Shown here: positions 45,755-54,897 of the stretch, in pieces
Numbering within the stretch: the stretch's first letter is position 1
Layout: every line of letters starts with the position of its first letter
Source of the DNA: Brachyspira sp949287565
Lineage (GTDB): Bacteria > Spirochaetota > Brachyspiria > Brachyspirales > Brachyspiraceae
Assembly: GCF_036997615.1 (NCBI RefSeq)
Contig: NZ_JAWLQA010000001.1
Strand: one strand, 5' to 3'
Length of the DNA: 64,000 nucleotides
Notes under the pieces: generated by a model
Seen by the model: only the letters and a program-made list of their open reading frames with translations
The model's database searches: none
Told to the model about the DNA's origin: nothing
Made by a program: the position numbers and the translations under genes

Positions 45755-46756
45755 TTAGAAAAATCCTTCACTCTTAGCATCTTTGCTCATAAGTTCTTTT
45801 AATGTATCTTGTATATTAGCATTATTAAAAAGTATATTGTATATTGCTTCGGTTATCGGCATGTAAATATTATTTTTTTGTGCATATTCATAAGCTGCAG
45901 TAGTAGCATATACTCCTTCAGCAACCTGACCATGACTTTCAGCTATTACATCTTGATATTTTTTACCTTTAGCAAGCTCCCTGCCTAATCTATTATTTCT
46001 ACTGAGTCCGCTTGAGCATGTAACTATTAAATCACCTATTCCAGAAAGTCCGTACATAGTATCTATTCTAGCACCTTTACTCAATGCAAATCTTACTATT
46101 TCATGTAAACCTCTTGTTATAAGAGCTGCTTTTGTATTATCTCCAAGTTTAAGCCCATCAACTATACCACCAGCAATAGCTATAATATTTTTTAAAGCTC
46201 CGCCTATTTCAACGCCTTTTTGATCAGTAGAGTTATATATTCTAAATTTAGGAGGTACTGTCAATGTATCTCTTACATATTCGGAAACACCTTTCTCACC
46301 TCCTACAACAACTGCAGTAGGTACTCCTTTTGCAGCTTCTTCTGCATGAGAAGGTCCTGAAAGAGTTAATATAGATAAATCGCCAGATATTATACTCCTT
46401 GCAACTTCACTCATAGTCTTTCCTGTTTTTCTATCAAGTCCTTTAGTTGCAGATACTAGTATTTGATCATTACTTATATAAGGTTCTATGTTTGTACAAG
46501 CTTCAGCAAAAGCAAATGATGGAGTTACTATTATAACAATTTCACTGTCATTTACAGCATCTCCTATATCGGTTGTAAATTTTATGTTTCTATTTAATTG
46601 TATGTTTTCCAAATAATTATCATTTCTATATGAAGTGCTTAATAATTTATAACTGTCTTCACTATGTACCCATACTTTAACATTATGTTTTTCTGAAAAT
46701 ATATTAGCAAGGGCAAGTCCCCATCCGCCGGCACCTATGATTCCAACATTTATCAT
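45755..46756 (-). CDS. gpsA: NAD(P)-dependent glycerol-3-phosphate dehydrogenase
   Basis: Makes sn-glycerol 3-phosphate for phospholipid synthesis. NAD(P)-binding GAGGWGLALANIF near the N-terminus, KGLDRKTGKTMSEV, LSGPSHAEEAAKGVPTAVVV and the catalytic-Lys block GGALKNIIAIAGGIVDGLK, TRGLHEI all match. I place the start at ATG 46756: GGGG lies 6 bases upstream, and this gives the usual MINVGIIGAGGWG. The ATG at 46768 would add four residues. 333 residues. Confidence 0.95.
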   Translation of the reverse strand: MINVGIIGAGGWGLALANIFSEKHNVKVWVHSEDSYKLLSTSYRNDNYLENIQLNRNIKFTTDIGDAVNDSEIVIIVTPSFAFAEACTNIEPYISNDQILVSATKGLDRKTGKTMSEVARSIISGDLSILTLSGPSHAEEAAKGVPTAVVVGGEKGVSEYVRDTLTVPPKFRIYNSTDQKGVEIGGALKNIIAIAGGIVDGLKLGDNTKAALITRGLHEIVRFALSKGARIDTMYGLSGIGDLIVTCSSGLSRNNRLGRELAKGKKYQDVIAESHGQVAEGVYATTAAYEYAQKNNIYMPITEAIYNILFNNANIQDTLKELMSKDAKSEGFF

Positions 46757-46847
46757 GATATACCCCATAATCCATTATTTTATCATATAGTATACACAAA
46801 AAACAACTATTATCAATACAGAATTGTAAAAATATTATGTAAACTAT

Positions 46848-47408
46848 TTATTTAAATGATTTTTCAAGTAAAATACATATATTATTAAGTAAATCTTCTT
46901 TATTTATCTTATTATTATCCTTAACCCAGCAAAATATAACAGAAACTAAAGCACCGGAAAAAAATTGAGAAGTTATTTTTGTATTCTCAATATTATCTTC
47001 TTTCATAGTTTCGCCTAAATAGTCTAAAAATATTTTATGTAATGATGAAACAAATAAAATATTATTATTATGATCTATTAATGATACATTGAAATATTGT
47101 TTATTATCATCAAAGTAATTAATAACTTTTTCTAATATTTTTCTATAATTTTTTTTGAAATCATATATTGAATTATCTTTTTTTAATTCTTTTATAATAT
47201 CTTGTTTAATATCTTCTATAATTGAATTTAGTAATTCTTCTTTATTATTGAAATGATCATAGAATGTAACTCTATTTATCATAGCATTATCGCATATTTC
47301 TGTTACACTTATATCTTTTAATGAATTAGTTTTTAAAAGTTCAAGCAAGGATTCTTTTAATAATTTTTCAGTTTTTAATATTCTTAAATCTTTTTTCCCA
47401 TTCTTCAT
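46848..47408 (-). CDS. TetR/AcrR-family transcriptional regulator
   Basis: 186 residues: N-terminal TetR helix-turn-helix (TNSLKDISVTEICDNAMINR then VTFYDHFNNKEELL, about 24-60) and a helical ligand-binding C-terminal domain with a low-complexity Lys/Asp-rich middle. The ligand and targets are unknown. It resembles the Dha-type regulators in which the C-terminal domain contains GALVSVIFCWVKDNNKINKE. The target could be its own gene or one nearby. Confidence 0.87.
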   Translation of the reverse strand: MKNGKKDLRILKTEKLLKESLLELLKTNSLKDISVTEICDNAMINRVTFYDHFNNKEELLNSIIEDIKQDIIKELKKDNSIYDFKKNYRKILEKVINYFDDNKQYFNVSLIDHNNNILFVSSLHKIFLDYLGETMKEDNIENTKITSQFFSGALVSVIFCWVKDNNKINKEDLLNNICILLEKSFK

Positions 47409-47746
47409 TCATATAGTATGCCATATATTAGAATAAAAATAAAGTTTATAGTTTTTTAACTGTACAATAAATATATAATGACATATATAAAAAATGTATT
47501 TTACGCATAAATATATTTTATATTTTAATAAAAAAATTAATAAATTTACTTGCAAAAATAATAATATATATATTATATATTATACTAATAATAGCTTTTT
47601 TTAATTTCAATGTAAAAAAACTAGTTTTTAATATTATTTTATAAAAAGTTTTACATTTGTAAAATAAGTGTTTATTTATGATAAGTTCATTTGTTAAATA
47701 ATAAAAGCTAAAAAATTAAATAATAACAATAAATGGAGATATAATT
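47409..47746. other. 338-base spacer with one palindrome
   Basis: The region is extremely AT-rich. The one clear feature is an inverted repeat at 47649-47664 (TTTTACA-TT-TGTAAAA), about 85 bases before the small gene at 47747 and 240 bases upstream of the TetR gene. It could be an operator. I see no other gene or stable RNA. Confidence 0.5.
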
Positions 47747-47941
47747 ATGATAGGTACAATAATTTATTTTCTTACTTTAAAAAATAAAATAAAAAAATTT
47801 AAAGAAGCAGCTTTAGATGGAGCGATTAAATATGCTATTGAAAATCCGTCAAAAGAAAATTTGGATGCAGCTATTGACATTAGTATGAAGATGAAAGATA
47901 AAGAATTGAAAAAGAAAATGGATAAAATAAATAAAAAATAA
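47747..47941 (+). CDS. 64-residue hypothetical protein
   Basis: A small gene supported by a good ribosome-binding site (GGAGAT, 8 bases before ATG) in otherwise non-coding DNA. The product begins with a short hydrophobic stretch (IGTIIYFLTL) followed by amphipathic, Lys-rich helix. It could be a small membrane-associated protein. No family recognised. Alternative: a chance open frame, less likely given the ribosome-binding site. Confidence 0.55.
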   Translation: MIGTIIYFLTLKNKIKKFKEAALDGAIKYAIENPSKENLDAAIDISMKMKDKELKKKMDKINKK

Positions 47942-48151
47942 ATAGTTAAATTATAATATTTTCTAAATGTAAATCTATAACTATATGAATATACTATTAT
48001 CAAAAATTGTAAATATATAACATATAAAAAATAGTATAAAATCATAAACAAGTAAATTCTTATTTACATATCTATGCTAAGTTGTAATAAAAAACTTTAT
48101 CATTAATAATAAAAAATATTTTTTATTATTCAATAAAATTATTTTTTAATA

Positions 48152-48180
48152 TTGACATAGTGTGTATTACACAGTATAAT
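48152..48180 (+). promoter_or_regulatory. padR promoter with operator in the spacer
   Basis: Consensus TTGACA (48152-48157), 17-base spacer and TATAAT (48175-48180). A perfect inverted repeat TGTGTA-T-TACACA fills 48161-48173, between the two boxes. A protein bound there would block RNA polymerase, consistent with autorepression by the PadR protein encoded next; PadR sites are often such ATGTGTAT-type palindromes. Confidence 0.85.
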
Positions 48181-48209
48181 ACAATAAACAATATATAAAG
48201 GATTTAATA

Positions 48210-48542
48210 TTGAACTATGATGATATAGTATCAAATCTTATGCAGGAATTAAGACGAGGTACATTGATAATAGTTGTACTTAGTCAATTAAAAAAAGAAG
48301 AATACGGATACAATTTAATAACTAAATTAAAAGAAAACAGCATCACTGTTGAAGCTAATACTTTATACCCTCTTTTAAGGAGATTAGAAAATCAAGGTCT
48401 TTTAAAAAGTGAATGGAATACTAAAGAAGACAAGCCAAGAAAATATTATTCTATAACAAAAGATGGAAAAGAAGTTTTGAAAAAAGCTGTTGATAATTGG
48501 AAGGAATTTTCATCTAATGTTAATAAAATAATAGATGAATAA
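48210..48542 (+). CDS. PadR-family transcriptional regulator
   Basis: 110 residues with the PadR winged helix (LMQELRRGTLIIVVLSQLKK; YGYNLITKL; TLYPLLRRLENQGLLKSEWN) and the short C-terminal helix. A TTG start with AAAGGA seven bases upstream is clear; no in-frame ATG competes. The PadR gene and the downstream HAAS-domain membrane protein form the common PadR/HAAS pair, in which the regulator represses its operon. The operator in its own promoter supports autoregulation. Confidence 0.9.
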   Translation: MNYDDIVSNLMQELRRGTLIIVVLSQLKKEEYGYNLITKLKENSITVEANTLYPLLRRLENQGLLKSEWNTKEDKPRKYYSITKDGKEVLKKAVDNWKEFSSNVNKIIDE

Positions 48543-48573
48543 TTTTTTTAATTTTTTAATAATAGGAGTTTAT

Positions 48574-49548
48574 ATGATTGCAAATAAAGAAAATAAAAAG
48601 GCAGAAGATATTATTGAAAGATATATTTATACCGTTACAAAATCGATGCCAGATAAAATTAAACAAGATGTTTCTAATGAAATAAGAACTCTTATTGATG
48701 ATATAATAAAAGAAAGATTTTCAAACTCAGACTATAAAATAAATGATATAAAAAATATTTTAATGGAAATTGGAAATCCTTATGAACTTGCATATAAATA
48801 TGATAATGGTTACAATAAATGTTTAATAGGATATCCTTATTATATATATTATAAACTTGTATTAAAAATTGTTTTATCTTCAACATTGCTTGGAATAGTA
48901 ACTTCATCAATAATTAATATAATTATAAATAATAAAGCTTTTAATTTACTTAATACAGCGAGCGATATTTTTACTGCATTGTTATTAGCATTTTCATTTG
49001 TAACATTAGTATTTATATTTATTTCAAATAAAAATATAGATATTTTCAGTATCACAGTAGATTTTGATAATCTTCCAAAGCCTACTAATAAAAAAATAAC
49101 TTTATACCATTCAATTATTAAAATATCAGCAGCTATTATATTCTTATCTCTTTTGTTCTTATCTCCAAATATATTCTCAATAAAAATACATAATGAATAT
49201 TTTGCATTCTTCAATATAGAAATTATAAAAGATACTTTTTTATTTCCTTTAATATTTATTTTTATGCTTATATCAAGAGAAATTATAAAAATGTTTTCAA
49301 ATGCATACAATAAAAAAACAGTTACTTTGTTTATTATTATTGATATAGTTTCAGCTATTGCATCATCATTATGGCTATTATCATATAATGTGATTAATAT
49401 TAATTTGATAAATGTATTAACAAAATTAGAATCAGTAAATTCCATTGCTTTTAATATATTTGATAATTTTCAGTTATTTTGTTTAATCTGCATATTATTT
49501 TCCTTACTGCTTGATACTGTATATGCTATATTAAAATTAAAAAAATAA
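48574..49548 (+). CDS. HAAS-domain membrane protein
   Basis: 324 residues from ATG 48574, chosen because GGAG precedes it and the upstream in-frame ATG (48535) overlaps padR. N-terminal cytoplasmic HAAS-type domain (about 1-70, including ERYIYTVTKSMPDKIKQDV and a GNPYELAYKY end), followed by six or so hydrophobic segments. HAAS proteins accompany PadR regulators. Function unknown. Confidence 0.78.
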   Translation: MIANKENKKAEDIIERYIYTVTKSMPDKIKQDVSNEIRTLIDDIIKERFSNSDYKINDIKNILMEIGNPYELAYKYDNGYNKCLIGYPYYIYYKLVLKIVLSSTLLGIVTSSIINIIINNKAFNLLNTASDIFTALLLAFSFVTLVFIFISNKNIDIFSITVDFDNLPKPTNKKITLYHSIIKISAAIIFLSLLFLSPNIFSIKIHNEYFAFFNIEIIKDTFLFPLIFIFMLISREIIKMFSNAYNKKTVTLFIIIDIVSAIASSLWLLSYNVININLINVLTKLESVNSIAFNIFDNFQLFCLICILFSLLLDTVYAILKLKK

Positions 49549-49660
49549 CCTTGCATATAAAAGCTATATAGGTAAGGCTTAAAATGTAAAACATGTATTA
49601 TATAGTTTACTATATAATTTATTAAGCATAATATTTTAGTTAGTAGAATATAACAAAATA

Positions 49661-49698
49661 TTGACTTAGTAAAACAATATGTTAGAATATACTAACAT
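49661..49698 (+). promoter_or_regulatory. nikA promoter with palindromic operator
   Basis: TTGACT (49661-49666), 16-base spacer and TAGAAT (49683-49688). A perfect inverted repeat ATGTTAG-AATATA-CTAACAT covers 49679-49698 and overlaps the -10 box. A weaker relative (GTTAGTAGAATATAAC) lies at about 49639-49654. A metal-responsive repressor binding here would shut the nickel operon; E. coli NikR boxes have a different sequence and longer spacing, so I do not name the protein. Confidence 0.8.
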
Positions 49699-49725
49699 AA
49701 AATAATAGAATAATGGAGATTAAAA

Positions 49726-51327
49726 GTGAAATTTATGAAAAAATATTTATTGGAAAAATTTTTTTTGATGATGTTATTTTCAATAGCATTTATAAACTGT
49801 TCTGGAAATTCAAATAATGAAGCAATTGATAGAAAAGCAAATAATGAAGAATTAATATTTGTAAATTATAGAGATATAAGAGATTTAAATCCTCATTTGT
49901 ATGCTGGAGAAATGTATGCTCAGGAAATGCTTTATGAAACATTAGTTAATATAGGCGAAAACGGATATGAGCCTTGTTTAGCAGAAAGCTGGGATATAAG
50001 CGATGATGGTAAAGTTTATACATTTAATATAAGAAAGAATGTATATTTTTCTGACGGAGAGATATGTGATGCTAATGCCATAAAAGCTAATTTTGATGCA
50101 ATTATAGAAAATAAAGACAGACATACTTGGCTTGAAATGATGCATATATTGGATAAAGTTGAAGCTATTGATGATTATACTTTTAGAATTACTTTAACTT
50201 CTCCATACTACCCTATGCTTACAGAATTGGGAGTTACAAGACCATTTGCTATGATATCTCCAAAAGCTATGAAAAATGGTTCTACAAAGAATGGAGTTAA
50301 TGAATATATAGGTACTGGTCCATATATTTTGGGAGAGTATGAAACAGATAAATATGCAGTTTTTGAAGCAAATACTAATTATTGGGGAGAAAAACCAAAA
50401 ATTAAAAGAATAAGAGTAAAAGTTATACCTGATAATCAAACTAGATTATTGGCATTGGAAAAAGGAGAAATAGATTTAATATTCGGTAAAAATATGATAG
50501 ATTCTGATGCTATTAATAAATATAAGGATAATTCTAAATTTGTATCATCTTTATCCGCACCTACTTCAACAAGACAAATAGTATTAAATACAACCCATTC
50601 TATATTATCTAATAGTAATGTTAGAAAAGCACTGCAGCATGCCGCAGATAAAAAAGCTATATCAGATGGAATATTCTATGGTTTAGAGCCTCCTGCTGAT
50701 ACACTATTTTCAAAAACAGTTCAATATTGTGATGTAAATCTTATACCTTATGAATATAATATAGATAAAGCAAATCAATTATTAGAAGAAGCCGGTTGGA
50801 TTTTTGGTGATGATGGAATAAGAGAAAAAGATGGGCAAAAATTAAGTTTAAATCTTTTATATAATAGTGATAGTGTAACAGAAAAAACTATATCTGAGTA
50901 TTTACAAGCTGAATATAAAAAGATAGGAATTGATATTAATATAACAGGTGAAGAAGAACAATCTTACAGAGATAATATGAAGGCAGGTAATTTTGATATG
51001 GTGTTTAATATTTGCTGGGGCTCTCCTTATGATCCTCAGTCATCATTGGCTGCTATGCGTCAGAGGGTATATGGTGATTATGCTGCTCAGCAAGGTCTTC
51101 ATGATAAAAAAGAAATAGATGAAGCTATAACTAAAATTCTTTTAAGTGTAGATGAAAATGAAAGAAAAGAGCTTTATAATTTTGTTTTAACTAGACTTCA
51201 TGAAGATGCAGTTTATATACCGCTTACTTATGAATGTAATAAAGCTGTTTATACTTCTGATTTAAAAAATGTACAATTTGCACAAACGCAATATGAAATA
51301 CCTTTTTGGCTAATGTATTTCAATTAA
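49726..51327 (+). CDS. nikA: Nickel ABC transporter substrate-binding protein
   Basis: A 533-residue lipoprotein-like solute-binding protein (signal ending near Cys25) that aligns along its length with E. coli NikA. Residues equivalent to E. coli Arg97, Trp100, Arg137, Trp398 and Tyr402, the nickel pocket, appear as Arg132, Trp135, Arg172, Trp431 and Tyr435. The His416 position is Tyr449 instead. This may change how the metal is held, for example as a chelate. A GTG start is favoured: GGAG lies 7 bases before GTG 49726 and 16 before the ATG at 49735. It heads a five-gene transporter operon. Confidence 0.88.
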   Translation: MKFMKKYLLEKFFLMMLFSIAFINCSGNSNNEAIDRKANNEELIFVNYRDIRDLNPHLYAGEMYAQEMLYETLVNIGENGYEPCLAESWDISDDGKVYTFNIRKNVYFSDGEICDANAIKANFDAIIENKDRHTWLEMMHILDKVEAIDDYTFRITLTSPYYPMLTELGVTRPFAMISPKAMKNGSTKNGVNEYIGTGPYILGEYETDKYAVFEANTNYWGEKPKIKRIRVKVIPDNQTRLLALEKGEIDLIFGKNMIDSDAINKYKDNSKFVSSLSAPTSTRQIVLNTTHSILSNSNVRKALQHAADKKAISDGIFYGLEPPADTLFSKTVQYCDVNLIPYEYNIDKANQLLEEAGWIFGDDGIREKDGQKLSLNLLYNSDSVTEKTISEYLQAEYKKIGIDINITGEEEQSYRDNMKAGNFDMVFNICWGSPYDPQSSLAAMRQRVYGDYAAQQGLHDKKEIDEAITKILLSVDENERKELYNFVLTRLHEDAVYIPLTYECNKAVYTSDLKNVQFAQTQYEIPFWLMYFN

Positions 51328-51407
51328 TATATTTTATCGTTGCAAATTGTAATTAGTAGTTTAAAGCATATAATTTCTTAGATTATATAAAAAAAGAGGT
51401 TTTCATT

Positions 51408-52346
51408 ATGAAAGCATATATTATAAAAAGAATATTAGTTACTATACCGCTTTTGTTCGGCATTACATTATTAAGTTTTTTCTTTATTAATTTAATACCC
51501 TCAGATCCTGCCGAAGTTGTTTTAAGAGTACAGCAGGTTCCTATTATTTCAGAAGAAGCCATAGAACAAATGCGTGAAGAATTAGGTTTAAATGATCCTT
51601 TCTTTGTTAGATACTTTAGATGGATATTAGATTTTTTAAAATTAGATTTAGGTGTAAGCTACACTAATCCTTCAAGAACAGTTGTCGGAGAAATAGCAAG
51701 ATCATTACCATCAACTTTGCAGCTTGCATTTCTTTCTCTTGTGTTCGTAATAGTCTTGAGTCTGCCTATTGGTTTTTTTAGTGCAGTTTATAAGGACAGC
51801 ATATTTGACAGGCTAATACGATTTATAGTATTTTCTACAACGGCAATGCCGGCTTATTGGATAGGTCTTCTTTTAATATGGTTTATAAGTATAAAATTAA
51901 ATTTACTGCCTACAAGCGGTAGCGGAACTTGGGCTCATGCTATACTTCCTGCAATAACAATATCAATAACATATATATCTACATATATAAGACTCATAAG
52001 AAATAATATGCTTGAAAATATGAAAGAAGATTATGTATTATATGCAAATGCAAGAGGATTAAAGCAGAGGATAATATTAGTAAAACATATATTAAAGAAT
52101 TCTCTTCAGTCTTGTATTACTGCAATAGGTATGAGCATACCTCAGTTAATATCTGGTACTATAGTTGTTGAAAATGTATTTGCATGGCCGGGTGTCGGCA
52201 GATTATGTATATCTTCAATATTCAATAGAGATTATCCTGTTATACAAGCATATATATTAATGACTGGTATTTTATTTGTATTTTTCAATTTAATTTTTGA
52301 TATTGTACAAAGAATAGCCGACCCTAGACTTAGAATAGGAGAATAA
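51408..52346 (+). CDS. nikB: Nickel ABC transporter permease
   Basis: 312-residue inner-membrane permease of the Opp/Nik type with six hydrophobic segments. The N-terminal MKAYIIKRILVTIPLLFGIT and the EAA loop region (YVLYANARGLKQRIILVKHIL, near 208-228) are characteristic. It pairs with NikC to form the channel. GAGG precedes the ATG. It lies 80 bases after nikA. Confidence 0.9.
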   Translation: MKAYIIKRILVTIPLLFGITLLSFFFINLIPSDPAEVVLRVQQVPIISEEAIEQMREELGLNDPFFVRYFRWILDFLKLDLGVSYTNPSRTVVGEIARSLPSTLQLAFLSLVFVIVLSLPIGFFSAVYKDSIFDRLIRFIVFSTTAMPAYWIGLLLIWFISIKLNLLPTSGSGTWAHAILPAITISITYISTYIRLIRNNMLENMKEDYVLYANARGLKQRIILVKHILKNSLQSCITAIGMSIPQLISGTIVVENVFAWPGVGRLCISSIFNRDYPVIQAYILMTGILFVFFNLIFDIVQRIADPRLRIGE

Positions 52347-52351
52347 TAAAA

Positions 52352-53176
52352 ATGTTAAAAAGATTTTTAGATAATAAAATTGCATTCGGATGTACAGTGT
52401 TTATATTGATAATAGCATTAATTGGAATATTTGCGCCATTAATAGCTCCAAATGATCCTTATGCAAATAATATATTAAATAAATTTGCCAGCATATCAAA
52501 AGAATATCCTCTTGGTACAGATCAGCTTGGAAGATGTATATTATCAAGAATGATATATGGAATAAGATATACTTTATTTTTATCTTTACTTACTATGCTT
52601 GGAACTATAGCACTTGGTACTTTAATGGGAATACTTGCTGGATATTTTAAAGGTGCTGTTGATGAAATAATAATGAGAATAGTAGATGTAATGCTGTCAT
52701 TTCCAAGTCAGATAATGATACTTGCGGTTGTTGCTTTGCTTGGAGTTGATATTGCAAATGTTATTATAGCAAATGTATTTATAAAATGGGCATGGTATTC
52801 AAGAATGATAAGAACTAATGTATTAAAATATAGAGAAAAGAATTTCGTTTTATTTTCAAAAACAGTAGGCTCTTCTTCGAGATTTATTTTATTTAATCAT
52901 ATGATTCCTTCAATATCATCTGAAATGATAGTGCTTGCAACTTTGGATACTGGCTGGGCTATATTGAATATATCTACATTATCATTTTTAGGTTTAGGTG
53001 TTCAGGCACCTATACCAGAATGGGGAGCTATGCTTAATGAAGCGAAAAATGTAATGACTACTAATCCTAAGCAAATGATAGTGCCGGGTATTGCAATAGT
53101 ATTTTTGGTAGCTTCATTTAATTTGCTTGGAGATGCTTTAAGAGATGTTCTTGATCCTAAAGAAAGCAGAGCATAA
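52352..53176 (+). CDS. nikC: Nickel ABC transporter permease
   Basis: 274-residue permease of the OppC/NikC type with about six hydrophobic segments and the EAA motif region (YREKNFVLFSKTVGSSSRFI). The PLGTDQLGRCILSRMIYGIR segment near residue 50 is typical of the family. It follows nikB by 5 bases, and the nikD ribosome-binding site follows its stop. Confidence 0.9.
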   Translation: MLKRFLDNKIAFGCTVFILIIALIGIFAPLIAPNDPYANNILNKFASISKEYPLGTDQLGRCILSRMIYGIRYTLFLSLLTMLGTIALGTLMGILAGYFKGAVDEIIMRIVDVMLSFPSQIMILAVVALLGVDIANVIIANVFIKWAWYSRMIRTNVLKYREKNFVLFSKTVGSSSRFILFNHMIPSISSEMIVLATLDTGWAILNISTLSFLGLGVQAPIPEWGAMLNEAKNVMTTNPKQMIVPGIAIVFLVASFNLLGDALRDVLDPKESRA

Positions 53177-53192
53177 TTTTAAAGGACTAAAT

Positions 53193-54020
53193 ATGAATGA
53201 AAATATTTTAGAAGTTAAAAATCTCAATGTTTATTTTAGAGAAAAAAATAATAATATAAAAATAATAGATGATGTTTCTTTCTGTATTAAAGAAGGAGAA
53301 TGTTTAGGTATATTGGGAGAAAGCGGAAGCGGTAAAAGTATGACTATAAAATCTATACTTCGTCTGCTTGATAATAATTTTTATGTAGAAGGAGAAGCTT
53401 TTTTTAATGATATAGATTTAATAAAAGAAAGTGCAGGCAATATAAGAAAATTAAGAGGTAATGATATATGCATGATACTTCAAAATCCTATGACCTGTTT
53501 TGACCCGCTATACAGAATATATAATCAAATGGAAGAAACCTTTATAGAACATACCAATTTAAATAAAAAAGAAATATATAAAAAATGCATAGACACTTTA
53601 AATATAATGAAAATAAGAAATCCTGAAGATACAATAAAAAAATATCCTCATCAGCTTAGCGGAGGAATGCTTCAAAGAATAATGATAGGTTTAGCATTAT
53701 CATTAAATCCAAAACTTATAATAGCTGATGAACCTACTACTGCAATAGATTCTATAAGCCAAAATGCCATTATGAATGAGTTTATAAGAATAAAAAAAGA
53801 AAATAAAGTTTCTATGCTATTTATATCACATGATCTTGGAATATTGTCAAAGATATCGGATAAAATAATAGTAATGAAAGAAGGAAAAATACTAGAAACT
53901 GCTTCTGTAGCAGATATAATATTTAATAGTAAAGATGATTATACAAACTCTTTAGTAGCAAAAAGAATGTCTGTTATGAAAAAATTTAATGAAATAGTTT
54001 ATGGAGATAAAATATTATGA
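53193..54020 (+). CDS. nikD: Nickel ABC transporter ATP-binding protein
   Basis: 275 residues from ATG 53193, which has AAAGGA upstream; a longer in-frame start at 53145 would overlap nikC and is not used. Walker A GESGSGKS, signature LSGGMLQR, Walker B IIADEPTTAID and switch His are intact. It drives the permeases together with NikE. Its stop overlaps the nikE start (ATGA). Confidence 0.92.
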   Translation: MNENILEVKNLNVYFREKNNNIKIIDDVSFCIKEGECLGILGESGSGKSMTIKSILRLLDNNFYVEGEAFFNDIDLIKESAGNIRKLRGNDICMILQNPMTCFDPLYRIYNQMEETFIEHTNLNKKEIYKKCIDTLNIMKIRNPEDTIKKYPHQLSGGMLQRIMIGLALSLNPKLIIADEPTTAIDSISQNAIMNEFIRIKKENKVSMLFISHDLGILSKISDKIIVMKEGKILETASVADIIFNSKDDYTNSLVAKRMSVMKKFNEIVYGDKIL

Positions 54021-54883
54021 TAGATAATGAAATAATATTAAAAGCTGAAAATATTAAAGTAAGCTTTAGAAAAGAAAATCAAAAAAAAGTTTTTGGAAAA
54101 GAAAGACAAACTGTATTAAATAATGTTTCTTTTTATTTAAAAAAAGGAGAATGTCTTGGAATTATAGGAGAAAGCGGCAGCGGTAAAAGCACTTTAGGAA
54201 AGGTAGTATTGGGGCTTCAAAGACCTGAAAATGGAACAGTTACTATAGACGGTATAGATCTTTATAAATATAAAAATAAAAGAAATAAAAAATTAAGATA
54301 TGATATCAGTGTTGTGTTTCAAGATTATGTGTCTTCTGTTAATCCTAGATTTACAGTTATGAGAGCTTTAGATGAAGCTATTAATGTTCATACTATAAAC
54401 ACAGGAGAAAAACTTGACAAAATAAATAGAAGAAATATGTCTATAGAACTTTTAAATAATGTAGGATTAGATGAAAGTTTTTTAAGTAGATATCCGCATG
54501 AATTAAGCGGAGGACAGCTGCAAAGAATTTGTATAGCCAGAGCTGTAGCTGTTCATCCAAAAATAATTTTATTAGATGAAGCAGTAAGTTCATTAGATGT
54601 TTCTACTCAAACACAGATTATGGATTATTTAATAAAGTTAAGAAATATATACGGTTTTTCTTATATATTCATAACGCATGATTTATCTGCCATAACATAT
54701 TTATGTGATAGGGTATTATTTTTTAATAGTGGAAACATTGTGGAAGAAGTAGATGATATAAGAGAACTTAATAATGTAAAAACTGAATATGCAGTTGAAA
54801 TGCTTAATTCTGTAAAAACATTTGATATAGTAAATATATCCAAAGATTTAAAAGAAGAAAAATATATACAAAAGGCTGTATGA
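54017..54883 (+). CDS. nikE: Nickel ABC transporter ATP-binding protein
   Basis: 288 residues: Walker A GESGSGKSTLGK, signature LSGGQLQR, Walker B ILLDEAVSSLD. It lacks the zinc-type C-terminal oligopeptide_HPY cluster of OppF. Starts within the nikD stop (4-base overlap), so both are translationally coupled. The MATE transporter follows after 14 bases and is likely in the same transcript. Confidence 0.92.
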   Translation: MIDNEIILKAENIKVSFRKENQKKVFGKERQTVLNNVSFYLKKGECLGIIGESGSGKSTLGKVVLGLQRPENGTVTIDGIDLYKYKNKRNKKLRYDISVVFQDYVSSVNPRFTVMRALDEAINVHTINTGEKLDKINRRNMSIELLNNVGLDESFLSRYPHELSGGQLQRICIARAVAVHPKIILLDEAVSSLDVSTQTQIMDYLIKLRNIYGFSYIFITHDLSAITYLCDRVLFFNSGNIVEEVDDIRELNNVKTEYAVEMLNSVKTFDIVNISKDLKEEKYIQKAV

Positions 54884-54897
54884 TTTTATAATAAAAA

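Noticed and set aside
48849..49445. 198-residue antisense frame opposite the HAAS gene
   Set aside because: The forward frame has a start with ribosome-binding site and a recognisable domain; the reverse frame is a shadow of hydrophobic codons.
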